Program-made: the position numbers and the translations under genes
Notes under the pieces: model-generated
Seen by the model: the letters and a program-made list of their open reading frames with translations, nothing else
The model's database searches: none
What the model was told of the DNA's origin: nothing
DNA from: Trichodesmium erythraeum GBRTRLIN201
GTDB taxonomy: Bacteria > Cyanobacteriota > Cyanobacteriia > Cyanobacteriales > Microcoleaceae
Assembly: GCA_018457135.1 (NCBI GenBank)
Contig: JAGGDU010000178.1
Span: 40,698-104,697 of the forward strand
Direction of reading: 5' to 3'
DNA: 64,000 bases
Shown: one piece after another, positions 1 to 9,398 of the stretch
Layout of the letters: each line of letters opens with the position of its first letter
Position numbering within the stretch: position 1 is the stretch's first letter

Positions 1-796
1 TAATTTTTGGCCTCATCAGCCTGCTATTTTAACTGCGAGTCAGATAGGTACAAAGGGCACTGTTTTGTCTCCAATGGCAGCCTGTGCTACAGGAATATTA
101 GCGATCGCTCGTGGTTTTGAATTAATTCAGACTGGCCAATGTCAACAGGTTATAGCGGGTGCTGTTGAATCTCCTATTACACCTCTTACTATAGCAGGAT
201 TTAGAAAAATGGGAGCCTTAGCTCAAATAGGTGCCTATCCTTTTGACCGAGCTCGAGAAGGATTTGTTTTGGGGGAAGGAGCAGCTATTTTGCTACTAGA
301 GTCTGCTAATTTTGCTAAGAAAAGAAGTGCTAAAGTTTATGGTCAAATTCGCAGTTTTGGCTTGACAAATGATGGAATTCATAGTGTAATTCCTGATTTG
401 AGTGGTAAAAGTGCAATGTTAGCGATCGCTCGATCTTTAGCAAGAAGTGGTTTAGCTCCTGAAGAAATTGACTATGTTCATGCTCATGGAACGGCAACTA
501 AATTAAATGATCGCCATGAAGCTAATTTAATTCAGCAAATTTTTCCTCACAAAGTAGCAGTTAGTTCGACAAAGGGGGCGACTGGTCATACTTTGGGAGC
601 ATCTGGAGCATTAGGTGCTGCATTTTGTTTGATGGCGGTCAAACATCAGGTTTTACCTCCCTGTGTTGGTTTGAATTCACCAGAATTTGACCTAGACTTG
701 GTTAGGTATGCTCGTCAGTCTCAGGTGAAAAATGTTTTATGTTTGAGTTTTGGGTTTGGGGGTCAAAATGCCGCTTTAGTTTTAAGTAAGGTGTAG
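1..796 (+). CDS. beta-ketoacyl-ACP synthase (KAS II/FabF-like), 5' end outside window
   Basis: This is the C-terminal part of a condensing enzyme that elongates acyl chains on acyl carrier protein in the cytosol. The frame is open from base 2, so the gene starts to the left of the window; the TTG at 65 is not a credible start because the frame continues upstream. The thiolase-fold triad is visible: nucleophile Cys (codon 83-85, in ACATG), His in AHGTAT (codon 485-487) and His in TGHTLGASG (codon 587-589), with the conserved KGATGH lysine. The C-terminus has the usual SFGFGGQNAALVL ending. It could serve general fatty acid synthesis or a specialised lipid or polyketide route; the partial sequence does not decide. 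It ends 126 bases before a convergent gene. Confidence 0.9.
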   Translation, partial: NFWPHQPAILTASQIGTKGTVLSPMAACATGILAIARGFELIQTGQCQQVIAGAVESPITPLTIAGFRKMGALAQIGAYPFDRAREGFVLGEGAAILLLESANFAKKRSAKVYGQIRSFGLTNDGIHSVIPDLSGKSAMLAIARSLARSGLAPEEIDYVHAHGTATKLNDRHEANLIQQIFPHKVAVSSTKGATGHTLGASGALGAAFCLMAVKHQVLPPCVGLNSPEFDLDLVRYARQSQVKNVLCLSFGFGGQNAALVLSKV

Positions 797-922
797 CGAT
801 CGCTAAACTAACACAGGTGTAATAACCTTTTTGATAATTATTAACCATGAAGCGTGTGAATTTTTCTAAATTTTTTACAAACGTTGCATGGAAAGTTATT
901 AATGTACCCACCTTAGCAGTTC

Positions 923-1705
923 CTATATTTGCCAAGCTTTCCAAAAAGTGTAAACAGCTAAAATTATCAACAAACTCTTAAAAGCAAAACTCACAACTGA
1001 ATCAGATAATTTTGGTAGAAAACGAGTACCAATTTGAGCACCGATCAAACCCCCAAAACCCAAAAACAGACCTCCAATAAAAACAACATTACCATTAAAG
1101 TAATGACCTAAAGAAGCAGAGATAGAAGTAATAACAATTACACCTAAACTTGTTTGAACAGCAACTTTAATAGGTTCGTCGAGTAAAATAATTTGCAAAG
1201 GTACCATAATTACCCCACCACCAACGCCGAACAAACCAGCTAATAACCCTACTGTTCCTCCTGTAATAATTCTAGCAATAGCAGGATTTATCCATTGCTG
1301 TTTTTCACCGTTTTTTCCAGCATTCTTGTATTGAGCAATAACACGTTTGCGTAACTCTAATAGATAAATACTAACCAACATTAGTAAACTGAAACCTAAC
1401 AACAATAGAGTGGGGGAAAATTTTTCCGCTAAATAAACCCCACCTTGAGTAGCCAATAATGCTGGTAAGGATAACAAAAGAACTCTTTGAGGCTTAATGT
1501 AACCCATACGCCAATTTTGTAGGGTACCAGAAGTTGCTGTAACTGTAATAGCTAAAACGCTAGTTGCAACCGCTTGTATAGGTTGATATCCCAATGCTAC
1601 TAATAGGGGTACCATAACTGTACCACCGCCAATTCCTAAAATTCCAGCTAGAATACCCGAACCTAGACCACCTATACTTAAAATCAACAGATTTATTGGA
1701 GTCAT
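923..1705 (-). CDS. TSUP/TauE-SafE family membrane permease
   Basis: A 260-aa polytopic membrane protein of the sulfite exporter TauE/SafE (TSUP, old DUF81) family, which moves small anions such as sulfite or sulfonates across the cytoplasmic membrane. It shows the internal duplication typical of the family: GILGIGGGTVMVPLL near the N-terminus and GLFGVGGGVIMVPL near residue 165, each followed by hydrophobic segments. A short charged loop (residues about 116-138) separates the two halves. The start ATG opens directly on a hydrophobic helix. The substrate cannot be read from sequence and no sulfur gene lies beside it. It is convergent with the KAS gene. Confidence 0.85.
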   Translation of the reverse strand: MTPINLLILSIGGLGSGILAGILGIGGGTVMVPLLVALGYQPIQAVATSVLAITVTATSGTLQNWRMGYIKPQRVLLLSLPALLATQGGVYLAEKFSPTLLLLGFSLLMLVSIYLLELRKRVIAQYKNAGKNGEKQQWINPAIARIITGGTVGLLAGLFGVGGGVIMVPLQIILLDEPIKVAVQTSLGVIVITSISASLGHYFNGNVVFIGGLFLGFGGLIGAQIGTRFLPKLSDSVVSFAFKSLLIILAVYTFWKAWQI

Positions 1706-2128
1706 TATTTAAGATTGCTTTTTAACTAAAGTCATAAAAATAAATTTAAATTCGATTGAAACTGATACAAAAAAGAAGTATAAAATAAACTTTCGAGATC
1801 ACATAAACAGACTTTAACCTCAAAAAAACATAAATTCTTAACAATCAAAAGTTCTAGAGATTTTGATCGTCTTGAGATAATTCCCCTGAAACTCAAATAA
1901 TTGTTATTGCTCCCGGTACTTTTAATAAAAACGATAAAACAGACTCGAAAAAATACCTCTTTTTAACAAAAAAAGATACAGCATTTCCCGTTACTGGCGA
2001 GGTACATTAATAAGTTGGGAGTAAAATTCCTGGAATATATAATTTTTACCATTTACCCTGTAAATCATTTGCCATAAATATTTAGAAACTGTCATCTAAA
2101 TTAATCAACAATCACGAAAAATCAAAAA
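1706..2128. other. Intergenic, no gene seen
   Basis: AT-rich spacer between the TSUP gene and the M48 protease gene, both leftward. It should hold the TSUP promoter and the end of the M48 transcript. No open frame with recognisable coding sense and no clear repeat was found. Confidence 0.5.
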
Positions 2129-2968
2129 TTATCTCTGCTTATATTTCCGAAACTCCTGATCACTAAACTGTAAATTTAACTCTAAATCAGAATATTCACC
2201 TAATTTATATTGTTTTTGTTTAATTAATTTTTCTAGTCTTTTGACACGCTTGTTTCCGGCAGGATGACTAGAAAAAAAGTCCCAGCCTAGGTTTTCTTTC
2301 TCTTTAAAGTTCTTAAAAAAATCCGTTGCCCCTGTTACATGACCATAGGTTTTATTTAATAATATTAATCCGAATTCATCTGCTTGATATTCTTGTTCCT
2401 GAGAATAGCGAGCATTACTAATAGTTTCAATAACAACTCCAACACTATTAGCTAAAGTCGCATTATCTCCAAAAAGACTAGCGATCGCAACTCGAATAGC
2501 TAAAGTTTTCCCTAAATTCCGAAGATGATCTCTATTAGCAAAATGTCCTAATTCATGACCTAAAATCATCATCAATTCATTTTCTGATTTAACCTCTTTT
2601 ACTAGCCCTTCAAAAATACCAATAACATCCCCAGGAATAGCAAAAGCGTTAACATTTTTTTCGGGAATATAGATAACTCGATAATCTCTATTTTTTAGTA
2701 ATTTATTATTGAGTTGAGACTCTAAACGATCTAAGAGATTATTTAAGATTTCTTGTTGAGGAGAATCTTTAGCTTTTTGTTCATAAACCGGGACTATTAA
2801 TTCTCCTAATTTTTGTTCCCAACTAATAGGAATATGAGTAATTGCCCAATCAGCTAACAGGGATACAAAGCTAATCATTAAGCTAATCATTATGACAATA
2901 ATCCCCGTCCAAATTCCTAATATAATTAAAAGTTGACGATTAGTTGGTGAAGGATTGCGATTGCTCAT
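2129..2968 (-). CDS. M48-family membrane metalloprotease
   Basis: A 279-aa zinc metallopeptidase of family M48 (HtpX/Oma1/BepA type). An N-terminal hydrophobic segment (residues about 12-38) anchors it in a membrane. The zinc motif HELGH is at 138-142 and the third ligand is the Glu of the EYQADEFG motif (about 193-200), so all expected catalytic elements are present. Members degrade misfolded membrane or envelope proteins. It lies 30 bases downstream of an AIM24-family gene and is probably co-transcribed with it. The C-terminal part after the protease fold is short, with no TPR domain, unlike BepA. Confidence 0.88.
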   Translation of the reverse strand: MSNRNPSPTNRQLLIILGIWTGIIVIMISLMISFVSLLADWAITHIPISWEQKLGELIVPVYEQKAKDSPQQEILNNLLDRLESQLNNKLLKNRDYRVIYIPEKNVNAFAIPGDVIGIFEGLVKEVKSENELMMILGHELGHFANRDHLRNLGKTLAIRVAIASLFGDNATLANSVGVVIETISNARYSQEQEYQADEFGLILLNKTYGHVTGATDFFKNFKEKENLGWDFFSSHPAGNKRVKRLEKLIKQKQYKLGEYSDLELNLQFSDQEFRKYKQR

Positions 2969-2998
2969 AAGTTTAATTAATAATTAATCCGAAAAACC

Positions 2999-3697
2999 TC
3001 AATCACTACCCTTGGTAGGACGGAAAGGATTTAAAAAATTTAATAGAGGATAAATCCCGCGGCTTTGAATCCATAAACTGCCTTGGCCACTAAACCTACA
3101 AACTAATCCTTCACCCCCTAAAATTCCTGTTTTTAAACCTTTAAATGATAAACCTCCAATCATTTCAACATTATAATTTAGGGTATCTTCAAAAGCCACA
3201 ATATAACCAGTATCTACCACATAACTTTCTTCCACAGGAATTTCTAAAATACCTCCATAGGAACTAAACCAAAAATCCCCCCTTCCAGTAGCTCTTAATA
3301 AAAACAAAGATTCTCCACTAAAAAAGCCTTTAAATCCTTGAAATTGAGTATCTACTTCTACGGTCTCACTACAGGCAACAAATCCTGATGATTGAACGAA
3401 TAAACCACAACCATTCTCGATATAATAATGTTGAATATCTCCAGGAACACCAGGGGAAATATACAATCTTCCTGACTGGTTTTGAGTGCTAAATTCATTA
3501 ATAAATAAGGATTCACCCCCCAACATCCTACCGACTCCTTTCATTAAGCCACCTTTGATTTTAGATTTCATTTTTATTGAGGTATCCATGGCAGCCATAG
3601 CTGAGGCTTCTACTAATACTTTTTGCTGCGAGTGCAAATCAATAATTAATGAAGCATAAGCTGGAGAATGTTCAATTTTATAAGCAATTTTTGACAT
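2999..3697 (-). CDS. AIM24-family (TIGR00266) protein, copy A
   Basis: A 232-aa member of the AIM24/DUF124 (TIGR00266) family, a beta-rich fold with pseudo-repeated Gly-Glu motifs. Visible marks are GGESLFINEF (about 61), SGESLFLLRATG (about 127), the VDTGYIVAFE strand and GGEGLVCRFSG near the C-terminus. In yeast, Aim24 is a mitochondrial inner-membrane protein; the bacterial role is not established. It is the most downstream of three tandem paralogs and sits 30 bases before the M48 protease gene, which suggests a joint role at a membrane (inference). It has no signal peptide and no transmembrane helix. Confidence 0.88.
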   Translation of the reverse strand: MSKIAYKIEHSPAYASLIIDLHSQQKVLVEASAMAAMDTSIKMKSKIKGGLMKGVGRMLGGESLFINEFSTQNQSGRLYISPGVPGDIQHYYIENGCGLFVQSSGFVACSETVEVDTQFQGFKGFFSGESLFLLRATGRGDFWFSSYGGILEIPVEESYVVDTGYIVAFEDTLNYNVEMIGGLSFKGLKTGILGGEGLVCRFSGQGSLWIQSRGIYPLLNFLNPFRPTKGSD

Positions 3698-4059
3698 ATA
3701 TACTCATCCTAGTTTATGGATAAATACTAAAGTTTAAAACAGATAATAGAGAAGAGAGAAATATATTTAGGAATGAGTATTTTCTGATTGACACAAATTA
3801 AATTGTCTCAACTTGATATTATCTGAGTTCTTTCCCCTTCAGGGCTTTATTTAATTCTCATTCCTGATTGATTTTTAACTATTAAAACTACTATAAGATC
3901 AGGGTTAAAGTCTCCCCTTAAACAGGTAAAAAAGAAAATAAAAAAAATTTAGTGTTTTAAGCCAAAATATTCTATTGAGGTACTGATAACTGATTAGGTT
4001 ATAACTGAAACGACCTCCCTCTCTCCTTCCTTTGAGCCTAGTCATTTTCAAAAAATGAT
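3698..4059. other. Intergenic, no gene seen
   Basis: Spacer between AIM24 copies B and A. It separates the three paralogs into two likely transcription units (C-B and A-M48). A short heptad-like stretch, ACTGATAACTGATTA, near 3983 resembles the ACTRATA repeats found elsewhere in the window. No coding frame was found. Confidence 0.5.
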
Positions 4060-4740
4060 TTATTTTTTAGGAGGCAATTGAGAACCGATGAGAGATCCAA
4101 AACTCCCTGAATTATGGGTTTGACAATAAACTTTGCCTCGGCCTTGGAAACGACAGACAAAACCTTCACCGCCAAAAAATGCCCCCAACCAACTTGAATT
4201 AGCTTTATCAATACGAAAATCTAAACTGCTTTCAAAAGCGACAATATGGCCAGTATCCACAATATAATCACCCTTAACATCTATTTCATAAATTCCTCCA
4301 AAAGAAGTTAAAATTACTGGGCCATAACCGGTAATACTTAACCAAAAAATAGATTCTCCTGAGAATAAAGATTTTATCCCTTGAAACCCTAAATCAAGAT
4401 CTACATTGTTATCAGAAGCAAGATAGGAGGATGCTTGGACAACTAATTCTTGACCCTTCATTTCATAAACTAGGATGTCTCCCATTAATTTAGGGGCGAG
4501 AAAAACTTGGCCGTCGGGACTAGGGGAACGAAAAACACTTAAAAATAGAGATTCACCCCCTAACATTCGTTTTATACCCCCCATAATTCCCCCTCCTTTT
4601 CCTTGTCTGAGGGTAGTACTAGTATTGATAAACCCACTCATAGCAACCATACAACCTGCTTGGGCAACGATTTCTTCTCCTCTATTTAAGCTAACTTTAG
4701 CGATCGTATTATCGGGTTGATGTATTAATTGAATATCCAT
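4060..4740 (-). CDS. AIM24-family (TIGR00266) protein, copy B
   Basis: A 226-aa paralog of the flanking AIM24 genes with the same order of motifs: LGGESLFLSVF (about 61), SGESIFWLSITG (about 127), VDTGHIVAFE and FFGGEGFVCRFQG. It begins MDIQLI, and its stop is followed by a 362-base gap before copy A. Copy C ends only 15 bases upstream, so B and C are probably one transcript. It has no signal peptide. The function is unknown beyond family membership. Confidence 0.87.
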   Translation of the reverse strand: MDIQLIHQPDNTIAKVSLNRGEEIVAQAGCMVAMSGFINTSTTLRQGKGGGIMGGIKRMLGGESLFLSVFRSPSPDGQVFLAPKLMGDILVYEMKGQELVVQASSYLASDNNVDLDLGFQGIKSLFSGESIFWLSITGYGPVILTSFGGIYEIDVKGDYIVDTGHIVAFESSLDFRIDKANSSWLGAFFGGEGFVCRFQGRGKVYCQTHNSGSFGSLIGSQLPPKK

Positions 4741-4755
4741 AATTTTTTGAACTTT

Positions 4756-5418
4756 TTAACGGACTTTGGGTTTTAAGAATTGAACTAAACCCTCAATACT
4801 ACGAGATTGCAAATAAATAACACCATTGCCTTTGAGTCGATTAACAAATCCTTCTCCAGAAGTGAGGGAACTAATTAAACCACCTGATAACCCTATACTC
4901 ATTTTAATGTTGGGACTATAAGCTACTAAATGGCTATTATCAACAATAAATTCCCCAGCAATATCTTGCTTACTCAATCCTCCATATGCCCCAAAAAAAA
5001 CTTGTCCCTGGCCACTTACTTTTAACTTAAATAACCCTTCTCCCATAAACCAACTAGCAAACCCTGCCCACCTTACTCCTAGCTTAATTTTAGGACTACT
5101 TGCAATGTAAGCCCCTGGTTGAAAACATATCTCATTTCCCGTTAATTCTAAACAGTCAATATCCCCAATAATGGATTGAGTTAACGTAACATTTAAAGGT
5201 TGGGAGGTTTTGTTCTCAAAAACATTAACAAATAGGGATTCACCCCCTAAAAATTTTCTTAATAAAGCCGAGAAAAAGCCTCCAGACAATTTTGTTTTCA
5301 TGGACAAACGACCATCCATACTGGTCATTGCTCCTGGTTCGGCTATAATACTATCACCAGGATATAAGGTGACGAAAATAGCAGCAAAGGCTGGTTTATA
5401 TCTAATCTTATATTTCAC
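4756..5418 (-). CDS. AIM24-family (TIGR00266) protein, copy C
   Basis: Third AIM24 paralog and the most divergent of the three: LGGESLFVNVF, MGEGLFKLKVSG (a Ser of the second GESLF is replaced), VDNSHLVAYS instead of VDTG-IVAFE, and SGEGFVNRLKG. I place the start at the GTG at 5418 (VKYKIRYKP) because this matches the start of the other two copies. A TTG at 5457 would add 13 residues without family support. No clear Shine-Dalgarno sequence is seen for either. It is first in the leftward block and divergent from mutL, with 193 bases between the two starts. Confidence 0.83.
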   Translation of the reverse strand: MKYKIRYKPAFAAIFVTLYPGDSIIAEPGAMTSMDGRLSMKTKLSGGFFSALLRKFLGGESLFVNVFENKTSQPLNVTLTQSIIGDIDCLELTGNEICFQPGAYIASSPKIKLGVRWAGFASWFMGEGLFKLKVSGQGQVFFGAYGGLSKQDIAGEFIVDNSHLVAYSPNIKMSIGLSGGLISSLTSGEGFVNRLKGNGVIYLQSRSIEGLVQFLKPKVR

Positions 5419-5611
5419 TGTTAACACACAGTAATAGTTTCTTATATATAACCACAAAATATAATTTTAACCTTAATTTACGATTATTTTAAGATTTAAA
5501 ATTCTGAGAATATTAGTCTAATTAAGATCCTGAAAATACATAGGTTAAAAAACAAAATTACCTCCTGTTATTAACTATAGTTAGAAACTTTTTGTTACTG
5601 CTTTTATATAA

Positions 5612-7375
5612 ATGCAATCTCAAATTCAAACCTTACCTAAAGAAGTTGTCAGCTTAATTGCTGCTGGAGAAGTTATTGATTCTTTAGCAGCAGTTGTGCG
5701 GGAATTAGTAGAAAACTCTCTTGATGCTGGAGCCACTCGCATCATAGTTTCTATCATTTCTGAACAGTGGCGAGTACAAATTTCTGACAATGGAATGGGT
5801 ATGAATTTAGCCAATTTAAAACGAGCAGCAAATCCTCATAGCACCAGTAAGATTACTAATCTTCAAGACCTCACAAAAATTAGTAGTTTAGGATTTCGTG
5901 GAGAAGCACTTCATAGTTTAGCTAATCTCTCAAATTTAGAAATATTAAGTCGTCCTAAGTCACCCCTTTCAGAAAATGAAAATGAAGGTTGGCGAGTTGT
6001 TTATGATCAGCAAGGAAAATCTGTTAAAGCTGAAAGAGTTGCCATTGCTCCTGGTACTATTGTTAAGGTTTCTCATATTTTTGGTAAATGGCCTGTACGT
6101 CGAAAAGGAATGCCTTCTCCCCCACAACAAATGCGAGGTATACAATTAATTATTCAGCAAATAGCCCTTTGCTATCCTGATGTTACTTGGCAAATTTGGC
6201 AGGGTAGTAAATTATGGATACAAATTAGTCCTGGGGCTACGGCAAAACAAATTTTACCTCAAATTTTATCTACAGTAAGATTGAATGATTTACAGTATAT
6301 TCAACAAGAAATTGATGAGCAAGAAGCAGAAGAATTAAATATTCAAACATCGAGTTTTTCCCAATCTCAAGATTCTCAACTTTTGGATAGACAATCATTA
6401 GAATTAGTGTTAGGTTTGCCAGATAGATGTCATCGTAGACGACCTGATTGGGTAAAAGTTGGTATTAATGGTAGGGTAGTAAAAGTGCCAGAATTAGAAC
6501 AAACAATTATTCGTTCTTTAGCGCGGACTTGTCCTGGCGATCGCTATCCTCTATGTTTCATTCATTTACAAATTTTTCCCTATCAAATTAACTGGAACCG
6601 TCATCCGGCAAAAACAGAAATTTATCTAGATAATTTGAAATTTTGGCAACAACAAATCAATTTAGTAATTGGTAAAGCATTACAATTTAGTTCGGATATT
6701 ATGCCAGAATTTCCTTTGTCAGAAAGAGTGGAAAAACTCTTAAAAGTCTCAGAAAATACTGGGAATTATCAAGTTAGTCGAGCTATAGAAGTTTCTCCAG
6801 ATAATACAGAACAAAAAAAATCAAAATTAGGACTAATAGAATTAAAAGCGATCGCTCAATTACACAATACTTATATAGTAGCAGAACATCCAAGTGGCAT
6901 TTGGTTGATTGAACAACATATTGCCCACGAAAGAATTTTATATGAAGAATTATGTGATGCTTGGGAAATAATTTTTTTAGAAACTCCGATTATTTTACAT
7001 CATTTATCCCCAGCTCAAATAGAACAACTTCAACGCTTAAATATAGACATAGAAACCTTCGGAGATTTACTTTGGGCTGCTCGTAGTGCTCCCAAAATGT
7101 TAGCAAAAAGAAATGACTGTGCTGATGCTTTAATTGAACTTAGTAAAGGTGGCGATCTAGAATCTGCTAAAGTAGCCACTGCTTGTCGTAGTGCTATTAG
7201 AAATGGAACTCCTTTAAGCCTACCGGAAATGCAAAGTTTATTAAATAAATGGCAACTTACCCATAACCCTCGTACTTGTCCCCACGGTAGACCAATTTAT
7301 TTACCTTTAGAAGAATCAGCTTTATCTCGTTTCTTTCGTCGAAATTGGGTGATTGGAAAAAGTCATGGTATTTAA
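5612..7375 (+). CDS. mutL: DNA mismatch repair protein MutL
   Basis: A 587-aa MutL, the GHKL ATPase that couples MutS recognition to strand incision or excision in mismatch repair. N-terminal ATPase motifs are complete: ENSLDAGA (about 34-41), DNGMG (59-63) and GFRGEAL (94-100). The C-terminal dimerisation/endonuclease domain has EQHIAHERILYEE around residue 434, a variant of the DQHA(X)2E(X)4E metal motif with Glu for Asp and Ile for Ala, plus ACRSAIRNGTPL and TCPHGRP near the end. Those later motifs fit a nicking-type MutL; activity with the changed first motif is inferred. It is divergent from the AIM24 block and is not linked to mutS here. Confidence 0.95.
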   Translation: MQSQIQTLPKEVVSLIAAGEVIDSLAAVVRELVENSLDAGATRIIVSIISEQWRVQISDNGMGMNLANLKRAANPHSTSKITNLQDLTKISSLGFRGEALHSLANLSNLEILSRPKSPLSENENEGWRVVYDQQGKSVKAERVAIAPGTIVKVSHIFGKWPVRRKGMPSPPQQMRGIQLIIQQIALCYPDVTWQIWQGSKLWIQISPGATAKQILPQILSTVRLNDLQYIQQEIDEQEAEELNIQTSSFSQSQDSQLLDRQSLELVLGLPDRCHRRRPDWVKVGINGRVVKVPELEQTIIRSLARTCPGDRYPLCFIHLQIFPYQINWNRHPAKTEIYLDNLKFWQQQINLVIGKALQFSSDIMPEFPLSERVEKLLKVSENTGNYQVSRAIEVSPDNTEQKKSKLGLIELKAIAQLHNTYIVAEHPSGIWLIEQHIAHERILYEELCDAWEIIFLETPIILHHLSPAQIEQLQRLNIDIETFGDLLWAARSAPKMLAKRNDCADALIELSKGGDLESAKVATACRSAIRNGTPLSLPEMQSLLNKWQLTHNPRTCPHGRPIYLPLEESALSRFFRRNWVIGKSHGI

Positions 7376-8133
7376 AATAAAAGACAAAAAGCAAAAATAA
7401 ATAAATTTAAGATTTTGCACCAATTATCAAAATGAAAAAACCTTAACTATTGACTGATTACCTGATACGAAAATATTTGATAAATAATGATAAATCAAGT
7501 TATAATAAAACTAATAGATAACTCTATTTCATAACTCTGAAAAACTAGCAGATAGCAAGGATAAAAAAATATATTTTTCTTAATTACTAGATGATCAATT
7601 TAAGGAAGTATCTAGGCAAAATTTAACTGAAAATAATTCAAGAATTCACATCCTTCTAGGCAAAAATATTTACATACTCTTATCCCCCAGGGAAACTTGA
7701 CCCTTATATTGCCCCTGTCTTGTCCTCAGTTTTTCGTCTCGGAATCCCTTCCTGCGACTAATTAATTAACACTTATAATATGTATTTAATAAATATATTT
7801 AAAAAGAAATAACAAAAACAACTAAAAAGTAACTCCATGAGTGGGGAAGGCAATAGAGAACCAATTTTTCGGATTTATTATCCATAATACCCTAATTTTT
7901 AACTATAGTTTCACCAATCTAGTAGTTACTCTATTAGTAATTAATTTGGTGAAATTGGAACAGTAAATATTTTTTACTTCTTACCTATCCTCTGATTCAT
8001 TTTTTCTAGAGATACTTACTTATTTCCTTATTCCTAAAAATATCAATATACCTACTTTATCAAATAGGTGATTTCTGTCATTTTAATGACCACTAAAAAA
8101 AATCTGTTTCAGGTATCCTCCTTGATAAGAGAT
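7376..8133. other. Intergenic with a long stem-loop at 7909-7954
   Basis: AT-rich spacer. The only structure I see is an inverted repeat: TTTCACCAA at 7909-7917 pairs perfectly with TTGGTGAAA at 7946-7954. The interior also pairs in part (AGTTACT with AGTAATT, one G-U). It could be a small palindromic element or an RNA hairpin. No gene was found. Confidence 0.5.
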
Positions 8134-8168
8134 ACTAATAACTAATAACTAATAACTAATAACTAATA
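8134..8168 (+). repeat. Heptanucleotide tandem repeat (ACTAATA)x5 ending in a start codon
   Basis: Five perfect copies of ACTAATA. The final A of the last unit is the A of the ATG at 8168, so the array fills the place where a ribosome binding site would sit. Heptameric short tandem repeats (STRR) are known in filamentous cyanobacteria. A related array of ACTGATA-like units abuts the pheA start. Confidence 0.9.
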
Positions 8169-8992
8169 TGAATCTTTCCCCATATCGACAATTATTTTAT
8201 TCAGAAGTTAATAAATCTGATGAAAAAATAGATTTAGCTAAAGCTGCTCTTTATTTAGCTTTGGAAGATGATAAGGAATTTGAACCCAATAAGTATTTAG
8301 ATGCTCTTAATACAATGGCAAATGAAGTACAAGAAACATTACCAGCAACTTTATATCCTTTACAAATTATTAAGAGTATTAATAACTATCTTTATAATGA
8401 TTTAGGTTTTTCTGGAAACACAATTGATTATTATGATCTAAGGAATAGTTGTCTGAATCAAGTAATTGAAAGACGCACTGGAATTCCAATTACTTTATCC
8501 CTAGTTTATCTAGAAATTGCTAAAAGAATTAATTTTCCAATGGTAGGTATTGGAATGCCAGGACATTTTTTAATTAGACCTAATTTTGAAGAAGCTGGTA
8601 TATATGTAGATGCTTTTAATAAAGGTGAAATTCTTTTTCCTCAAGACTGTCAAGAAAAGTTAGCCAAAATTTATGGTCAACCACTAAAACTACAACCTCA
8701 GTTTTTGGCAACTGTAAGTAATAAGCAATTTTTAGCACGAATGTTAACAAATATTAAAGGAATTTACTGGAGTCAAAATGAGAGGTTAAAAGCTATTGCA
8801 GCTATTGATAGGATTTTACTATTATTTCCAAATGCAGTTATGGAAAAGCGAGACCGAGGTGTATTATATTATCAACTAGATATTTGGGCAAAAGCTCGTG
8901 AAGATCTAGAAAGTTATATAGTTAATCTTCCTCAAGCTGATGATGCAGAGATAATTAGAAAATTACTGGCTAAAATTAGTCAATATCAATAA
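8168..8992 (+). CDS. SirB1-family transglutaminase-like/TPR protein
   Basis: A 274-aa member of the SirB1 family: a transglutaminase-like core (Transglut_core2) followed by short TPR-like helices. The family signature is ERRTGIPITLSLVYLEIAKR-like sequence at about 97-116, then GMPGHFLIR (about 137) with the conserved His, and DAFNKGEIL. The usual catalytic Cys position (after NSCLNQVIERRTG) is occupied by C in NSCLN. The C-terminal third is helical (LKAIAAIDRILLLFP). The biochemical role is unsettled. The start is fixed by the ATG at the end of the heptamer array; no Shine-Dalgarno sequence is present. Confidence 0.85.
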   Translation: MNLSPYRQLFYSEVNKSDEKIDLAKAALYLALEDDKEFEPNKYLDALNTMANEVQETLPATLYPLQIIKSINNYLYNDLGFSGNTIDYYDLRNSCLNQVIERRTGIPITLSLVYLEIAKRINFPMVGIGMPGHFLIRPNFEEAGIYVDAFNKGEILFPQDCQEKLAKIYGQPLKLQPQFLATVSNKQFLARMLTNIKGIYWSQNERLKAIAAIDRILLLFPNAVMEKRDRGVLYYQLDIWAKAREDLESYIVNLPQADDAEIIRKLLAKISQYQ

Positions 8993-9148
8993 TAACAAAT
9001 ATCAAAAGTATTGCTATATTTTATTGAGAGTAAGGAGTCATGAATAGGGAGTAAAGAGCAGGGGTATTAGAAATAAGTACTCTTAAATTTAATATAGAGT
9101 TATTAAAAAATTGATATTTTTAATCTATTTTAATGAAATACGCCCTTA

Positions 9149-9287
9149 AGAGCTGGCTCATAAAGGTTCCTATAAGTCTTATATTATCTAGTTTTTAGCA
9201 ATTAGCACTTTAATCAACAAAATGTTCAACAGCTAAGTATAGCAATTAATTTAGCACGTTAATATTGACCTTATAAATTAGCTATAA
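9149..9287. mobile_element. MITE copy 1 (degenerate ends)
   Basis: A 139-base non-coding element alignable over its length with the element at 23672-23808. Shared blocks include GCAATTAGCA, AACAAAAT and AGCTAAGTATAGCAATTAAT. The left end AGAGCTGGCTCATAAA and right end CTTATAAATTAGCTAT are worn relatives of the inverted ends of copy 2. It encodes no protein. It lies between the SirB1 and DUF1400 genes. Confidence 0.75.
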
Positions 9288-9398
9288 GTGAATTAGTATA
9301 AATATTACCAATATGGGTAACCTAAAATCAGATATTTCAGACTTTAGGCATAAGAGCAAAAAGCTATTAAACATATAAATATATATGTTCATCTATTT

